In this document: positions 1 through 8,399 of the stretch, piece after piece
Numbering within the stretch: position 1 is the first letter of the stretch
How the letters are laid out: each line of letters starts with the position of its first letter
DNA from: Pseudomonas fildesensis
GTDB taxonomy: Bacteria > Pseudomonadota > Gammaproteobacteria > Pseudomonadales > Pseudomonadaceae
Length of the DNA: 64,000 nt
Assembly (NCBI RefSeq): GCF_001050345.1
Contig: NZ_LFMW01000001.1
Coordinates: 248,001-312,000, forward strand
Reading direction: 5' to 3'
The notes under the pieces: generated by a model
Told to the model about the DNA's origin: nothing
What the model saw: the letters and a program-made list of their open reading frames with translations, nothing else
Database searches by the model: none
Translations under genes and position numbers: made by a program

Positions 1-24
1 CTGATACGCCGGGCTTCTGCGCAC

Positions 25-41
25 TTGGCACGACTCTCGCT
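25..41 (+). promoter_or_regulatory. Sigma-54 (RpoN) promoter, -24/-12 type
   Basis: The motif TTGGCACG-N4-TCGCT matches the sigma-54 consensus (YTGGCACG-N4-TTGCW) except for one base. The invariant GG (27-28) and GC (39-40) are separated by exactly 10 bases. It sits about 55 bases upstream of the riboswitch, so transcription would begin near base 52 and include the whole aptamer. A sigma-54 promoter fits nitrogen-limitation control (NtrC family) of a nitrogen-scavenging operon. The activator sites would lie upstream of the window. Confidence 0.7.
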
Positions 42-94
42 TTACCTCTACCGTGCAGGATTCATCACAGGTTCGCGGCACCACAATTTGCAAT

Positions 95-194
95 GGCCGA
101 CTAGGGTTCCGGCTCGCTAAAAGCGAGTGGCTGGTCCGAGAGTTGGCGACCTCCAGTTGAGGTTACACGGCGGGATAAAAGCCCGGGAGACAAG
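95..194 (+). promoter_or_regulatory. Guanidine-I riboswitch (ykkC class)
   Basis: The conserved blocks of the guanidine-I aptamer appear in order: CTAGGGTTCCG (101-111), CTGGTCCGAGAG (131-142), ACACGG (165-170), then GGATAAAAGCCCGGGAGA ending near 190. It lies in the leader of the ABC transporter/carboxylase operon, which is a known context for this class; ligand-bound ykkC switches genes on. A short hairpin (CACCGT/ACGGTG, 196-209) follows without a T-run and ends about 40 bases before the first start codon. The expression platform is therefore not obviously an intrinsic terminator. Confidence 0.92.
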
Positions 195-251
195 CCACCG
201 TTCACGGTGCCGCGTTGCTCCTGCTCGCCCTCGATCAACTGGAGAAGCCCC

Positions 252-1319
252 ATGCCCTCAATCCGTTTACCCTCCCTGCTCGCCGCCGCTTTCGCCGCCG
301 TGCTGAGCTTCCAGACCCAGGCCGCCGCCAAAAACCACTTCAGCGTGTGCTGGACGATTTACGCCGGCTGGATGCCCTGGGAGTACGCCGGCAGCCAAGG
401 CATCCTCGACAAGTGGGCGAAGAAGTACGGCATCACCATCGACGTGGTGCAGCTCAATGACTACGTCGAATCCATCAACCAGTACACCGCCGGCCAGTTC
501 GACGGTTGCACCATGACCAACATGGACGCCCTGACCATCCCCGCCGCCGGTGGCGTGGACAGCACCGCGCTGGTGGTCAGCGACTTCTCCAACGGCAACG
601 ACGGCGTGGTCATCAAAGGTACCGGCAAGACCGTGGCCGACCTCAAGGGCATGAACGTCAACCTGGTGGAGCTCTCGGTCTCCCACTACCTGCTGGCCCG
701 TGCGCTGGAGTCGGCGGACCTGACCGAAAAAGACCTGAAAGTGGTCAACACCTCCGACGCCGACATCGCCGCCGCCTTCAACACCGATCAGGTACAAGCG
801 GTGACCACCTGGAACCCGATGCTCTCCGAGATCAAGGCCAAACCCGGCGTGAGCGAAGTGTTCGACTCCAGCAAAGTGCCCGGCGAAATCATGGACATGA
901 TGGTGGTCAACACCCAAACCCTCAAAGACAACCCGGCCCTGGGCAAAGCCCTGACCGGCGCCTGGTTTGAAGTGGTCGCCCTGATGAACGCCAAGGGCCC
1001 CGCCAGCACCGAAGCCCTCGAGCATATGGCCAAGGCCTCCGGTACTGACCTCAAGGGCTTCCAGTCGCAACTGGACACCACCAAGCTCTTCGCCACGCCC
1101 AAGGAAGCTCTGGCCTTCGCCACCAGCGCGCAATTGCCGGCCACCATGCGCAAGGTCACCGAGTTCTCCTTCCAGCACGGCCTGCTCGGTGAAGGTGCCA
1201 AGGACACCAGCGCCGTGGGCATGAGCTTCGCCAATGGCGTGACCAGCGGCGACAAAACCAACCTCAAGCTGCACTTCGACCCCAGCTACGTGCAGATGGC
1301 CGCCGACGGCACGCTGTAA
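252..1319 (+). CDS. Guanidine/urea-type ABC transporter, periplasmic substrate-binding protein
   Basis: A protein of 355 residues of the family long annotated as putative urea ABC transporter substrate-binding protein, found next to urea carboxylases. Residues 1-25 form a signal peptide (hydrophobic core, then QTQAAA) for export to the periplasm. The rest resembles the NMT1/TauA-type solute-binding fold. The ATG at 252 is chosen because GGAGAAG lies just upstream and the signal peptide begins there; the frame is also open from 207. It is first in the operon, 12 bases ahead of the permease. Because a guanidine riboswitch controls the operon, guanidine is the more likely ligand than urea, by inference. 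Confidence 0.88.
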   Translation: MPSIRLPSLLAAAFAAVLSFQTQAAAKNHFSVCWTIYAGWMPWEYAGSQGILDKWAKKYGITIDVVQLNDYVESINQYTAGQFDGCTMTNMDALTIPAAGGVDSTALVVSDFSNGNDGVVIKGTGKTVADLKGMNVNLVELSVSHYLLARALESADLTEKDLKVVNTSDADIAAAFNTDQVQAVTTWNPMLSEIKAKPGVSEVFDSSKVPGEIMDMMVVNTQTLKDNPALGKALTGAWFEVVALMNAKGPASTEALEHMAKASGTDLKGFQSQLDTTKLFATPKEALAFATSAQLPATMRKVTEFSFQHGLLGEGAKDTSAVGMSFANGVTSGDKTNLKLHFDPSYVQMAADGTL

Positions 1320-1331
1320 GAGGACCTGGCC

Positions 1332-2147
1332 ATGCGCCTGATCAACCGTCACCCGGACCGCTCCAGCCGCCTGTTGTTGGTGCTGCTGCCGTTCGCCCTG
1401 CTGCTGTTCGCCTACTTTGTGGGCTCGGCCGAGCGCCTGGCGGAGAACCCCAACGACAAGCTGCTGCCCGGCGCCGGGCAAATGCTTGAAGCGGTCAAGC
1501 GCCTGGCCTTCACAGCCGACACTCGCACCGGCGAATACGTGTTGTGGCAAGACAGCGCATCGAGCCTGCGCCGTCTGGCGATCGGCCTCGGCATCAGTGC
1601 CCTCGCCGGCCTGTGCCTGGGCATCGCCGCCGGCACGTTGCCGCTGTTTGGCGCGCCGTTATCGCCGTTGCTGACGGTGCTGTCGATGGTGCCGCCGCTG
1701 GCGATCCTGCCGATTCTGTTCATCGTGTTTGGCCTGGGGGAATTGTCCAAGGTGATGCTGATCGTGATTGGCGTCACCCCGTGCCTGGCGCGTGATCTGG
1801 AACAGCGGGCGCGGGAAATTCCGGTCGAGTTGCTGGTGAAGGCACAGACCCTCGGCGCATCCACCTGGACCCTGATGCTGCGCGTGGTGTTGCCGCAATT
1901 GCTGCCGCGCCTGCTGATCTCACTCCGGCTGATGCTGGGCTCGGCGTGGTTGTTCCTGATCGCCGCCGAGGCCATCGCGTCTACCGACGGTTTGGGCTAC
2001 CGGATCTTCCTGGTGCGCCGCTACTTGGCGATGGACGTGATTTTGCCCTATGTGGTGTGGATCACCCTGCTCGCCTGGCTGATGGACTGGGGCCTCAAGG
2101 CCCTGACCCGACGCGCGTTCCCCTGGTACGAAGGAGCGCGGGCATGA
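1332..2147 (+). CDS. ABC transporter permease (SsuC/TauC-like)
   Basis: A 271-residue inner-membrane permease. About six hydrophobic segments are visible, and an EAA-type cytoplasmic loop (KAQTLGASTWTLMLRVVLP, near residues 172-190) is the contact site for the ATPase. The family is the binding-protein-dependent transport permeases used for small organic N or S compounds. It lies 12 bases after the binding protein, and its stop overlaps the ATPase start (ATGA), so the three transporter genes should be translated together. Confidence 0.9.
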   Translation: MRLINRHPDRSSRLLLVLLPFALLLFAYFVGSAERLAENPNDKLLPGAGQMLEAVKRLAFTADTRTGEYVLWQDSASSLRRLAIGLGISALAGLCLGIAAGTLPLFGAPLSPLLTVLSMVPPLAILPILFIVFGLGELSKVMLIVIGVTPCLARDLEQRAREIPVELLVKAQTLGASTWTLMLRVVLPQLLPRLLISLRLMLGSAWLFLIAAEAIASTDGLGYRIFLVRRYLAMDVILPYVVWITLLAWLMDWGLKALTRRAFPWYEGARA

Positions 2148-2908
2148 GCTTTATCAGCGTCAACAATGTGTGGCAGCGCTACGGCGACCAGGTGGTGCTT
2201 GAAGGCCTCAACCTGCACGTGGCTGAGGGCGAGTTTTGCACGCTGGTCGGTACGTCCGGTTGCGGCAAGTCGACGTTTTTACGCCTGCTGCTGGGCCAGG
2301 AAACCGCGAGCAAAGGTGAGATTTTGCTCGACGGCCAACCCCTCGCCGCCGAGCCGGATGCCAGCCGTGGCGTGGTGTTCCAGCGTTACTCGGTGTTCCC
2401 GCATTTGACCGTGCTCGACAACGTAGCCCTCGGCCTTGAATTGCCGCACTCACGACTGTTGGGACGGCTGTTCGGCAAAGCCAAAAAAGACGCACGGGAA
2501 CAGGCCTCGGTACTGCTGCAAAAAGTCGGCCTGGGCCACGCCCTCGACAAGTACCCGGCGCAGCTCTCCGGCGGCATGCAACAACGCCTGGCCATCGCCC
2601 AGGCCCTGATCATGAAACCCCGCGTATTGCTGCTGGATGAACCCTTCGGTGCCCTCGACCCGGGCATTCGCAAAGACATGCATCAGTTGCTGCTGGCGCT
2701 GTGGCGCGAAACCCGGCTGACGGTGTTCATGGTCACACACGACCTGAGCGAAGGCTTCAGCCTCGGCACGCGCCTGCTGGTGTTCGACAAGGTCCGCGTC
2801 GATCCCCACGCGCCCGGTGCCTATGGCGCCCGCATCACCTACGACATCCCTTTGAACAGCGAGCGCCGCAAGGCGATCGCCGCCGAACTTGGAGCAACTT
2901 CCAAATGA
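2144..2908 (+). CDS. ABC transporter ATP-binding protein
   Basis: A 254-residue ATPase that energises the transporter. The Walker A motif GTSGCGKST is at residues 36-44, the signature LSGGMQQR at 141-148, and the Walker B motif VLLLDEP at 161-167, followed by the D-loop GALDP. The start at 2144 gives a standard N-terminus (MSFISVNNVW) and a 4-base ATGA overlap with the permease; the frame is open further upstream but inside the permease gene. Its own stop overlaps the next gene in the same way. Family members include SsuB, TauB and NrtD. Confidence 0.92.
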   Translation: MSFISVNNVWQRYGDQVVLEGLNLHVAEGEFCTLVGTSGCGKSTFLRLLLGQETASKGEILLDGQPLAAEPDASRGVVFQRYSVFPHLTVLDNVALGLELPHSRLLGRLFGKAKKDAREQASVLLQKVGLGHALDKYPAQLSGGMQQRLAIAQALIMKPRVLLLDEPFGALDPGIRKDMHQLLLALWRETRLTVFMVTHDLSEGFSLGTRLLVFDKVRVDPHAPGAYGARITYDIPLNSERRKAIAAELGATSK

Positions 2909-3630
2909 CCGACTCCACCCAATTGTTCCCGCCGTTCGCCGAAGAAACGCTGCCCGGCGGCGGCCACCGTTCCTTCGTGCTCAAGCGCGGCCAACTGCTG
3001 CGCCTCACCGACATTCGCGGCGGCGCCAACGTCAGCCTGACGCTGCTCAACGCCAACGAAAAAACCGAGCGCCTGAACCTGCCCGACAGCCTCAAATGCC
3101 AACACACCGCCAAGCTCACCCGCGGCCATTGCCTGTACTCGGACATGGGCCGCGTACTGGCAGCGATCACCGCCGACACCTGCGGCTGGAGTGACAGCAT
3201 CGGCGGCGTACTGTGCGCGTCCGAGGTCGCCCGGAAGTACGGCCAGGGACGCTACCAGGAGCTGCGCAACGGCTTCTTCCGCAACGGCACCGACAACCTG
3301 CTGGTGGAGCTGGGCAAGTGGGGCCTGGGCCTGTCCGACTTGCTGATGACCCTCAACCTGTTCAGCCGAATCAGCGTGGACGACAACGGGGGTTTGCACT
3401 TCGTACCGGACAATTCCAAGGCCGGTGACTACATCGAACTGTACGCACCGATGGACACCCTAGTGGTGCTCACCGCCCTGCAGCACCCGATGGACCCCAA
3501 CCCCGAGTACGCGCCGCAACCGCTGAAACTGAGCTGGATGAACGCCGACGCCAGCGTCGCCGAACACTGTCGCACCTCGCGCCCGGAAAACGAGCGCGGC
3601 TTTATCAACACCGACCGTCTGTTCGCCTGA
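2905..3630 (+). CDS. cgdA: Carboxyguanidine deiminase subunit (urea amidolyase-associated protein 1, DUF1989)
   Basis: A 241-residue DUF1989 protein. In characterised systems the paired subunits CgdA and CgdB deiminate carboxyguanidine, made by guanidine carboxylase, to allophanate plus ammonia. The family motif DTCGWSDSIGG-x-x-C is visible near residues 91-104 and probably binds metal. The start at 2905 overlaps the ATPase stop (ATGA). The next gene is the second DUF1989 protein, 9 bases downstream. The older name comes from its constant association with urea carboxylase; the riboswitch supports the guanidine role. Which of the pair is A and which is B follows gene order only. Confidence 0.85.
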   Translation: MTDSTQLFPPFAEETLPGGGHRSFVLKRGQLLRLTDIRGGANVSLTLLNANEKTERLNLPDSLKCQHTAKLTRGHCLYSDMGRVLAAITADTCGWSDSIGGVLCASEVARKYGQGRYQELRNGFFRNGTDNLLVELGKWGLGLSDLLMTLNLFSRISVDDNGGLHFVPDNSKAGDYIELYAPMDTLVVLTALQHPMDPNPEYAPQPLKLSWMNADASVAEHCRTSRPENERGFINTDRLFA

Positions 3631-3639
3631 GGAGCTGCC

Positions 3640-4269
3640 ATGTCTATCGCACTGAAACAACCTGACGCAGCGGTGTACCGCGCGACTATTCCCGCCGGCG
3701 AGCCGTGGCTGATGGAGGTCAAGGCCGGGCAGACCTTGCGCATCCTCGACCTTGAGGGCAACCAGGCCGTGGATACGCTGTTCTACAGCCTCAAAAACCC
3801 CAAGGAACGCTACGACGTGCAGCGCACCCTGCGCCGACAAAACAGCGTGTACCTGGGCACCGGCAGCGTGCTGTATTCCAACCTCGGCCAGCCGATGCTG
3901 ACCATTGTCGATGACACCTGCGGGCGCCACGACACCCTCGGCGGCGCCTGCGCGCAAGAGAGCAACACCGTGCGCTACGCCCTGGAAAAACGCTACATGC
4001 ACAGCTGCCGCGACAACTACCTGCGGGCCTGCGCCCATGACGGTCGACTGGGCAAAAGCGACATCGGGCCGAACATCAATTTCTTTATGAATGTGCCGGT
4101 GACGGCCGACGGCGGGCTGACGTTTGAAGACGGTATTTCCGCTCCCGGCAAGTACGTTGAACTGCGCGCGGAAATGGACGTGATCGTGCTGATCTCCAAC
4201 TGCCCGCAACTGAACAACCCGTGCAACGGCTACAACCCAACCCCTGCGGAGTTATTCGTATGGAATTGA
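3640..4269 (+). CDS. cgdB: Carboxyguanidine deiminase subunit (urea amidolyase-associated protein 2, DUF1989)
   Basis: A 209-residue DUF1989 protein paralogous to the preceding gene. It shares the [14 protein letters not shown] motif (residues about 90-103), with Cys and His residues suited to binding a metal. A good Shine-Dalgarno (GAGGAG) precedes ATG 3640. It is expected to form the deiminase complex with the upstream gene, acting in the cytosol on the product of the carboxylase. It is followed by a 234-base gap holding a REPIN before the carboxylase gene, which is unusual because the other genes of this operon overlap or nearly touch. Confidence 0.85.
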   Translation: MSIALKQPDAAVYRATIPAGEPWLMEVKAGQTLRILDLEGNQAVDTLFYSLKNPKERYDVQRTLRRQNSVYLGTGSVLYSNLGQPMLTIVDDTCGRHDTLGGACAQESNTVRYALEKRYMHSCRDNYLRACAHDGRLGKSDIGPNINFFMNVPVTADGGLTFEDGISAPGKYVELRAEMDVIVLISNCPQLNNPCNGYNPTPAELFVWN

Positions 4270-4348
4270 AAATGAAGCGGTTGCGCGCTTGGCTGTTTGC
4301 CCTCTGCCAGGCCCGCAGCGGGCAGTGCCTGCGAAACCGCTGAACAAT

Positions 4349-4434
4349 GTGGGAGGGGGCTTGCTCCCGATGGCGCTGAGTCAGCCACACATGCGCTCAC
4401 TGGCTCACGTCATCGGGAGCAAGCCCCCTCCCAC
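4349..4434. repeat. REPIN (two inverted REP palindromes) between cgdB and the carboxylase
   Basis: An inverted pair starting GTGGGAGGGGGCTTGCTCCC (4349) and ending GGGAGCAAGCCCCCTCCCAC (4434) around a short non-palindromic spacer. This is the typical Pseudomonas REP doublet. It sits inside the guanidine operon, so the transcript would carry a strong hairpin between the deiminase and carboxylase genes and might have reduced downstream expression or altered stability. Confidence 0.9.
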
Positions 4435-4503
4435 ACTCATGACATGCACTGCGGACGACCGTAGTGTTCCCTCACTTTGCGGGACGGCCCGCAGGGTTTT
4501 ACC

Positions 4504-7500
4504 ATGTTCGAAAAACTCTTGATCGCCAACCGGGGCGCCATCGCCTGCCGCATCCTGCGCACTTTGCGCGAACTCCACGTCAAGGGCATTGCGGTGTACG
4601 CCGAAGCCGATGCCGCCAGCCTGCACATCCAACAAGCCGATGAGGCCTACAGCCTCGGTGAAGGCGCGGCGGCGAGCACCTACCTGGCGGTGGAAAAAAT
4701 CCTCGCCCTGGCGAAGGCTTCGGGTGCCAAGGCGATTCATCCTGGCTATGGTTTTCTTTCAGAGAACGCAGCGTTCGCCGAGGCCTGTGAAAACGCCGGC
4801 ATCGCCTTTGTCGGGCCGACGCCGGAACAGCTGCGTGTATTCGGCCTCAAGCACACCGCTCGGGCGCTGGCCAAGCAACACCAGATCCCGCTGCTGGAAG
4901 GCACCGAGCTGCTCGACAGCCTCGACGCCGCGCTGCTTGCAGCCGATAGCGTGGGCTATCCCGTCATGCTCAAAAGCACTGCCGGCGGTGGCGGTATCGG
5001 CATGCGCGTGTGCCGCAGCGCGGCGGAGTTGAGCGAGTCCTTCGAGACAGTCAAACGCCTGGGGCAGAACAACTTCAGCGACGCGGGTGTGTTTATCGAG
5101 AAGTACATCCAGCACGCTCGCCACCTGGAAGTGCAGGTGTTCGGCGACGGCGCGGGTGAGGTCATCGCCCTCGGCGTGCGCGACTGTTCGGTGCAGCGGC
5201 GCAACCAGAAAGTCCTCGAAGAAACCCCCGCGCCGAACCTGCCCGAAGGCATGGCCGATGAACTGTGCGCGGCCGCCATCACGCTGGCCAAGGCGGTGAA
5301 TTACCGCAGCGCGGGCACCGTGGAATTCATCTTCGACAGCGCCGACGGCCGCTTCTATTTCCTCGAAGTGAACACGCGGTTGCAGGTGGAGCATGGCGTC
5401 ACCGAGCAGGTGTGGGGCGTGGACCTGGTGCGCTGGATGGTGCAACTGGCGGCGGGTGAACTGCCGCCGCTGAGTGAGCTGGAATTGAAACCGCAAGGCC
5501 ATGCGATTCAAGCGCGGCTGTATGCGGAAGATCCGGGCCGCGACTTCCAGCCGAGCCCCGGGCTTTTGACCCGCGTGGACTTCCCGGTGGCCGAGGGCTT
5601 GCGGATCGACACTTGGGTGCAAGCCGGTTGCGAGATCCCGCCGTACTTCGACCCGATGATCGCCAAGCTCATCACCTGGGCGCCCACCCGCGAACAGGCG
5701 CGCCTGGATTTGCATCAAGCCTTGAGCGACAGCCAGCTGTACGGCGTGGAAACCAACCGCGATTACTTGCGCCAGATTTTGCTCGCCGCACCCTTCGCCA
5801 GCGGCCGGCCTTGGACGCGTTGCCTGGAAGACCTGGTCTACAGTGCCAACACCTTCGAGGTGATCAGCGCGGGCACTCAAACCAGCGTGCAGGACTACCC
5901 CGGTCGCCTCGGTTATTGGGCCGTTGGGGTTCCGCCGTCCGGGCCGATGGACAGCCGCGCCCTGCGACTGGGCAATCGTCTGCTGGGTAATAGCGACGGC
6001 GCCGCTGCGCTGGAAATCACCATGAGCGGGCCGATGTTGCGCTTCAACTGTGCGTCGGTTGTCGCGGTGACGGGTGCAGAGATTCCGCTGCTGTTGAATG
6101 ACCTGACTGTGCCGATGAATACCGCGCTGCTCATCCCTGAGGGCGCCACCTTGAGTCTGGGAACTATCGCCGGCGCCGGCGCACGCAGTTACCTGTGCCT
6201 GCGCGGCGGGCTGCAAGTGCCGGACTACCTGGGCAGCAAAAGCACGTTCACCCTTGGCCAGTTTGGTGGGCATGGCGGGCGCGCCTTGCGGGCGGGTGAT
6301 GTGTTGCATGTGTTGCCGTTGATGGACGTCGCCGCCGGGCAGCAGTTGATCGCCGAACCGCTGACTGACGTGCGCACGCTGCGGGTGATTTATGGCCCCC
6401 ATGGCGCGCCGGAATACTTCAAGCCCGAATACATCGACACCTTCTTCGCCACGCAGTGGGAGGTGCATTTCAACTCCAGCCGCACCGGCGTTCGCTTGAT
6501 CGGGCCGAAGCCTGAATGGGCGCGTACGGACGGCGGCGAAGCCGGGCTGCATCCGTCGAACATTCACGACAATCCCTACGCGATTGGGGCGGTGGATTTT
6601 ACCGGGGACATGCCGGTGATTCTCGGGCCGGACGGGCCGAGCCTGGGTGGGTTTGTGTGCCCGGTGACGGTGATCGAGGCAGACCTGTGGCAGCTCGGAC
6701 AGCTCAAGGCGGGGGACCATATTCGCTTTGAACCAGTGGACATCAAAACCGCCCGCGACCTCGCCTTGAAATGGGATCAAATGTGGGAGCCGGGCTTGCT
6801 CGCGATACAGGCGACTCGGTCTCACAGTCAGACCGAGGTGATGCCATCGCGAGCAAGCCCGCTCCCACATTTGATCGCGTCGCCTGTGGTGCTGGACATC
6901 GGCCACGCCGACGCCCGCCTCGTCGCCCGCCTCGCCGGCGATACCCACCTGCTCCTGGAAATCGGCGCCCCCGAGCTCGACCTGGTGCTGCGTTTTCGCG
7001 CCCACGCCCTCATGCAAGCCCTCCAGGCCCGCGCGCTGCACGGCGTGATCGACCTGACGCCCGGCATCCGCTCGCTGCAAATCCACTACCAACCCGAACA
7101 ACTGCCCCTGGCCAACCTGCTACTGCTGATCACCAGCGAATGGACCGCCGTGTGCGCCACGCAAAACCTGCAAGTGCCCTCACGCATCGTCCACCTGCCG
7201 CTGTCCTGGGACGATCCGGCGTGCCAACTGGCGATCGAAAAATACATGACCACCGTGCGCAAGGACGCCCCGTGGTGCCCGAGTAACCTGGAGTTCATCC
7301 GCCGTATCAACGACCTGGCCAACCTCGACGAAGTCCGCCACACCGTGTTCGATGCCAGCTATCTGGTGATGGGCCTGGGCGACGTCTACCTCGGCGCCCC
7401 GGTGGCGACGCCGCTGGACCCGCGCCATCGCCTGGTGACCACCAAGTACAACCCGGCCCGCACCTGGACCGCCGAAAATTCGGTGGGCATCGGTGGCGCG

Positions 7501-8127
7501 TACTTGTGCGTGTATGGCATGGAAGGCCCCGGTGGTTATCAGTTCGTGGGGCGCACCTTACAGATGTGGAATCGCTATCGCGAGGTGGCGGCGTTTGACG
7601 GCAAACCGTGGCTGCTGCGATTTTTCGATCAGATTCGCTTCTACCCGGTGAGCGCCGAAGAGCTGGTGCAGATACGCCGGGATTTTCCGCTCGGGCGCTT
7701 CGAGTTGAGCATCGAAGAGAGCGAGTTGAACCTGGCGGATTACCAGGCTTTTCTCGCCCGGGAAGCCTCGAGTATCGGCGCGTTTCGTGAGCAACAGCAG
7801 CACGCCTTCAATGCCGAACGCGAGCGCTGGATTGCCAGCGGCCAGGCGCATTTCGACAGCGAAGAACTGGCGCCGCCACCGGGTGACGACACGCCGCTGC
7901 AGGCCAACGAGTACAGCATCGACAGCCACATCGCCGGCAATCTCTGGCAGGTCCAGGTGGTGGCGGGTGAGCGAGTGGCGGCCGGGGATGTGCTGGTGAT
8001 TCTGGAGTCGATGAAGATGGAGATTCCGGTGGTGGCGCCGTTTGCCGGCGTGGTGCGGGAAATTCCCGTAAAACCGGGCAGCGGCATCGGCGCTGGCCAG
8101 CGGGTCGTGGTGCTGGAACGCGACTGA
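4504..8127 (+). CDS. Biotin-dependent guanidine/urea carboxylase with an in-frame REPIN insert
   Basis: A 1207-residue enzyme that carboxylates guanidine (or urea) using ATP and bicarbonate. Residues 1 to about 450 are a biotin carboxylase (start MFEKLLIANRG, glycine-rich loop KSTAGGGGIGM, EVNTRLQVEH). About 465-755 is the KipA/AHS2-type carboxyltransferase domain (TSVQDYPGRLGYWAVGVPPSGPMD). About 795-1010 is the KipI/AHS1-type domain. The C-terminal biotinyl domain carries ESMKME, with biotin on Lys1171. Residues 758-791 are encoded by a REPIN lying exactly in frame in the linker between the two carboxyltransferase halves (see repeat entry). ATG 4504 is preferred over 4477 because it gives the canonical N-terminus. 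No allophanate hydrolase gene follows. Confidence 0.9.
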   Translation: MFEKLLIANRGAIACRILRTLRELHVKGIAVYAEADAASLHIQQADEAYSLGEGAAASTYLAVEKILALAKASGAKAIHPGYGFLSENAAFAEACENAGIAFVGPTPEQLRVFGLKHTARALAKQHQIPLLEGTELLDSLDAALLAADSVGYPVMLKSTAGGGGIGMRVCRSAAELSESFETVKRLGQNNFSDAGVFIEKYIQHARHLEVQVFGDGAGEVIALGVRDCSVQRRNQKVLEETPAPNLPEGMADELCAAAITLAKAVNYRSAGTVEFIFDSADGRFYFLEVNTRLQVEHGVTEQVWGVDLVRWMVQLAAGELPPLSELELKPQGHAIQARLYAEDPGRDFQPSPGLLTRVDFPVAEGLRIDTWVQAGCEIPPYFDPMIAKLITWAPTREQARLDLHQALSDSQLYGVETNRDYLRQILLAAPFASGRPWTRCLEDLVYSANTFEVISAGTQTSVQDYPGRLGYWAVGVPPSGPMDSRALRLGNRLLGNSDGAAALEITMSGPMLRFNCASVVAVTGAEIPLLLNDLTVPMNTALLIPEGATLSLGTIAGAGARSYLCLRGGLQVPDYLGSKSTFTLGQFGGHGGRALRAGDVLHVLPLMDVAAGQQLIAEPLTDVRTLRVIYGPHGAPEYFKPEYIDTFFATQWEVHFNSSRTGVRLIGPKPEWARTDGGEAGLHPSNIHDNPYAIGAVDFTGDMPVILGPDGPSLGGFVCPVTVIEADLWQLGQLKAGDHIRFEPVDIKTARDLALKWDQMWEPGLLAIQATRSHSQTEVMPSRASPLPHLIASPVVLDIGHADARLVARLAGDTHLLLEIGAPELDLVLRFRAHALMQALQARALHGVIDLTPGIRSLQIHYQPEQLPLANLLLLITSEWTAVCATQNLQVPSRIVHLPLSWDDPACQLAIEKYMTTVRKDAPWCPSNLEFIRRINDLANLDEVRHTVFDASYLVMGLGDVYLGAPVATPLDPRHRLVTTKYNPARTWTAENSVGIGGAYLCVYGMEGPGGYQFVGRTLQMWNRYREVAAFDGKPWLLRFFDQIRFYPVSAEELVQIRRDFPLGRFELSIEESELNLADYQAFLAREASSIGAFREQQQHAFNAERERWIASGQAHFDSEELAPPPGDDTPLQANEYSIDSHIAGNLWQVQVVAGERVAAGDVLVILESMKMEIPVVAPFAGVVREIPVKPGSGIGAGQRVVVLERD
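6775..6876. repeat. REPIN inserted in frame within the carboxylase gene
   Basis: GATCAAATGTGGGAG at 6775 and its mirror CTCCCACATTTGATC ending at 6876 bound a REP pair whose inner arms are GGGCTTGCTCGCGA and TCGCGAGCAAGCCC. The block is 102 bases, a multiple of three, with no stop in the carboxylase frame. It encodes 34 residues (DQMWEPGLLAIQ... to ...PLPHLI) of low-complexity character between two conserved domains. REPINs are normally intergenic. Confidence 0.9.
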
Positions 8128-8186
8128 CCGGCGCTGTATCGTGCAGGGACCTTCGGCGCCCTGCCCGATCCAGCCTGAACCGAGCG

Positions 8187-8399
8187 ATGACCACACCCAC
8201 CCTCTGCCCCGCCTGCGGTGCCCGCAACGACTGCACCCTGGCCGACCCACGCACCGCAGACCAAGCCTGCTGGTGCTACACCGTCACCATCGACCCGGCG
8301 GTGCTCCAAGCGCTGCCCGACGAGTTGCGCAACAAGGCCTGCCTGTGCCCGCGCTGTGCCCAGGTCAATGAGCAATTGCGTGGGATCGAGCCTCAGTAA
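8187..8399 (+). CDS. Cysteine-rich CWC family protein
   Basis: A 70-residue protein with paired cysteines (LCPACGARNDC near the N-terminus, CWCY in the middle, CLCPRC near the C-terminus). The CWC motif matches the small cysteine-rich CWC family, probably a zinc-binding protein of unknown function. Its stop overlaps the rsuA start (TAATG at 8397-8401), so the two are translationally coupled, a common pairing in Pseudomonas. It starts 59 bases after the carboxylase; that gap contains the hairpin GCAGGG/CCCTGC (8143-8164) without a T-run. Confidence 0.8.
   Translation: MTTPTLCPACGARNDCTLADPRTADQACWCYTVTIDPAVLQALPDELRNKACLCPRCAQVNEQLRGIEPQ

Noticed and set aside
267..1550. A 427-codon minus-strand open frame opposite the transporter genes
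   Set aside because: Gly/His/Val-rich shadow translation; the plus-strand frames have a signal peptide and ABC motifs.
4759..7101. A 780-codon open frame on the minus strand opposite the carboxylase
   Set aside because: It is the antisense shadow of a GC-rich gene; the translation is rich in His, Arg and Gln and has no domain. The plus strand carries clear catalytic motifs.
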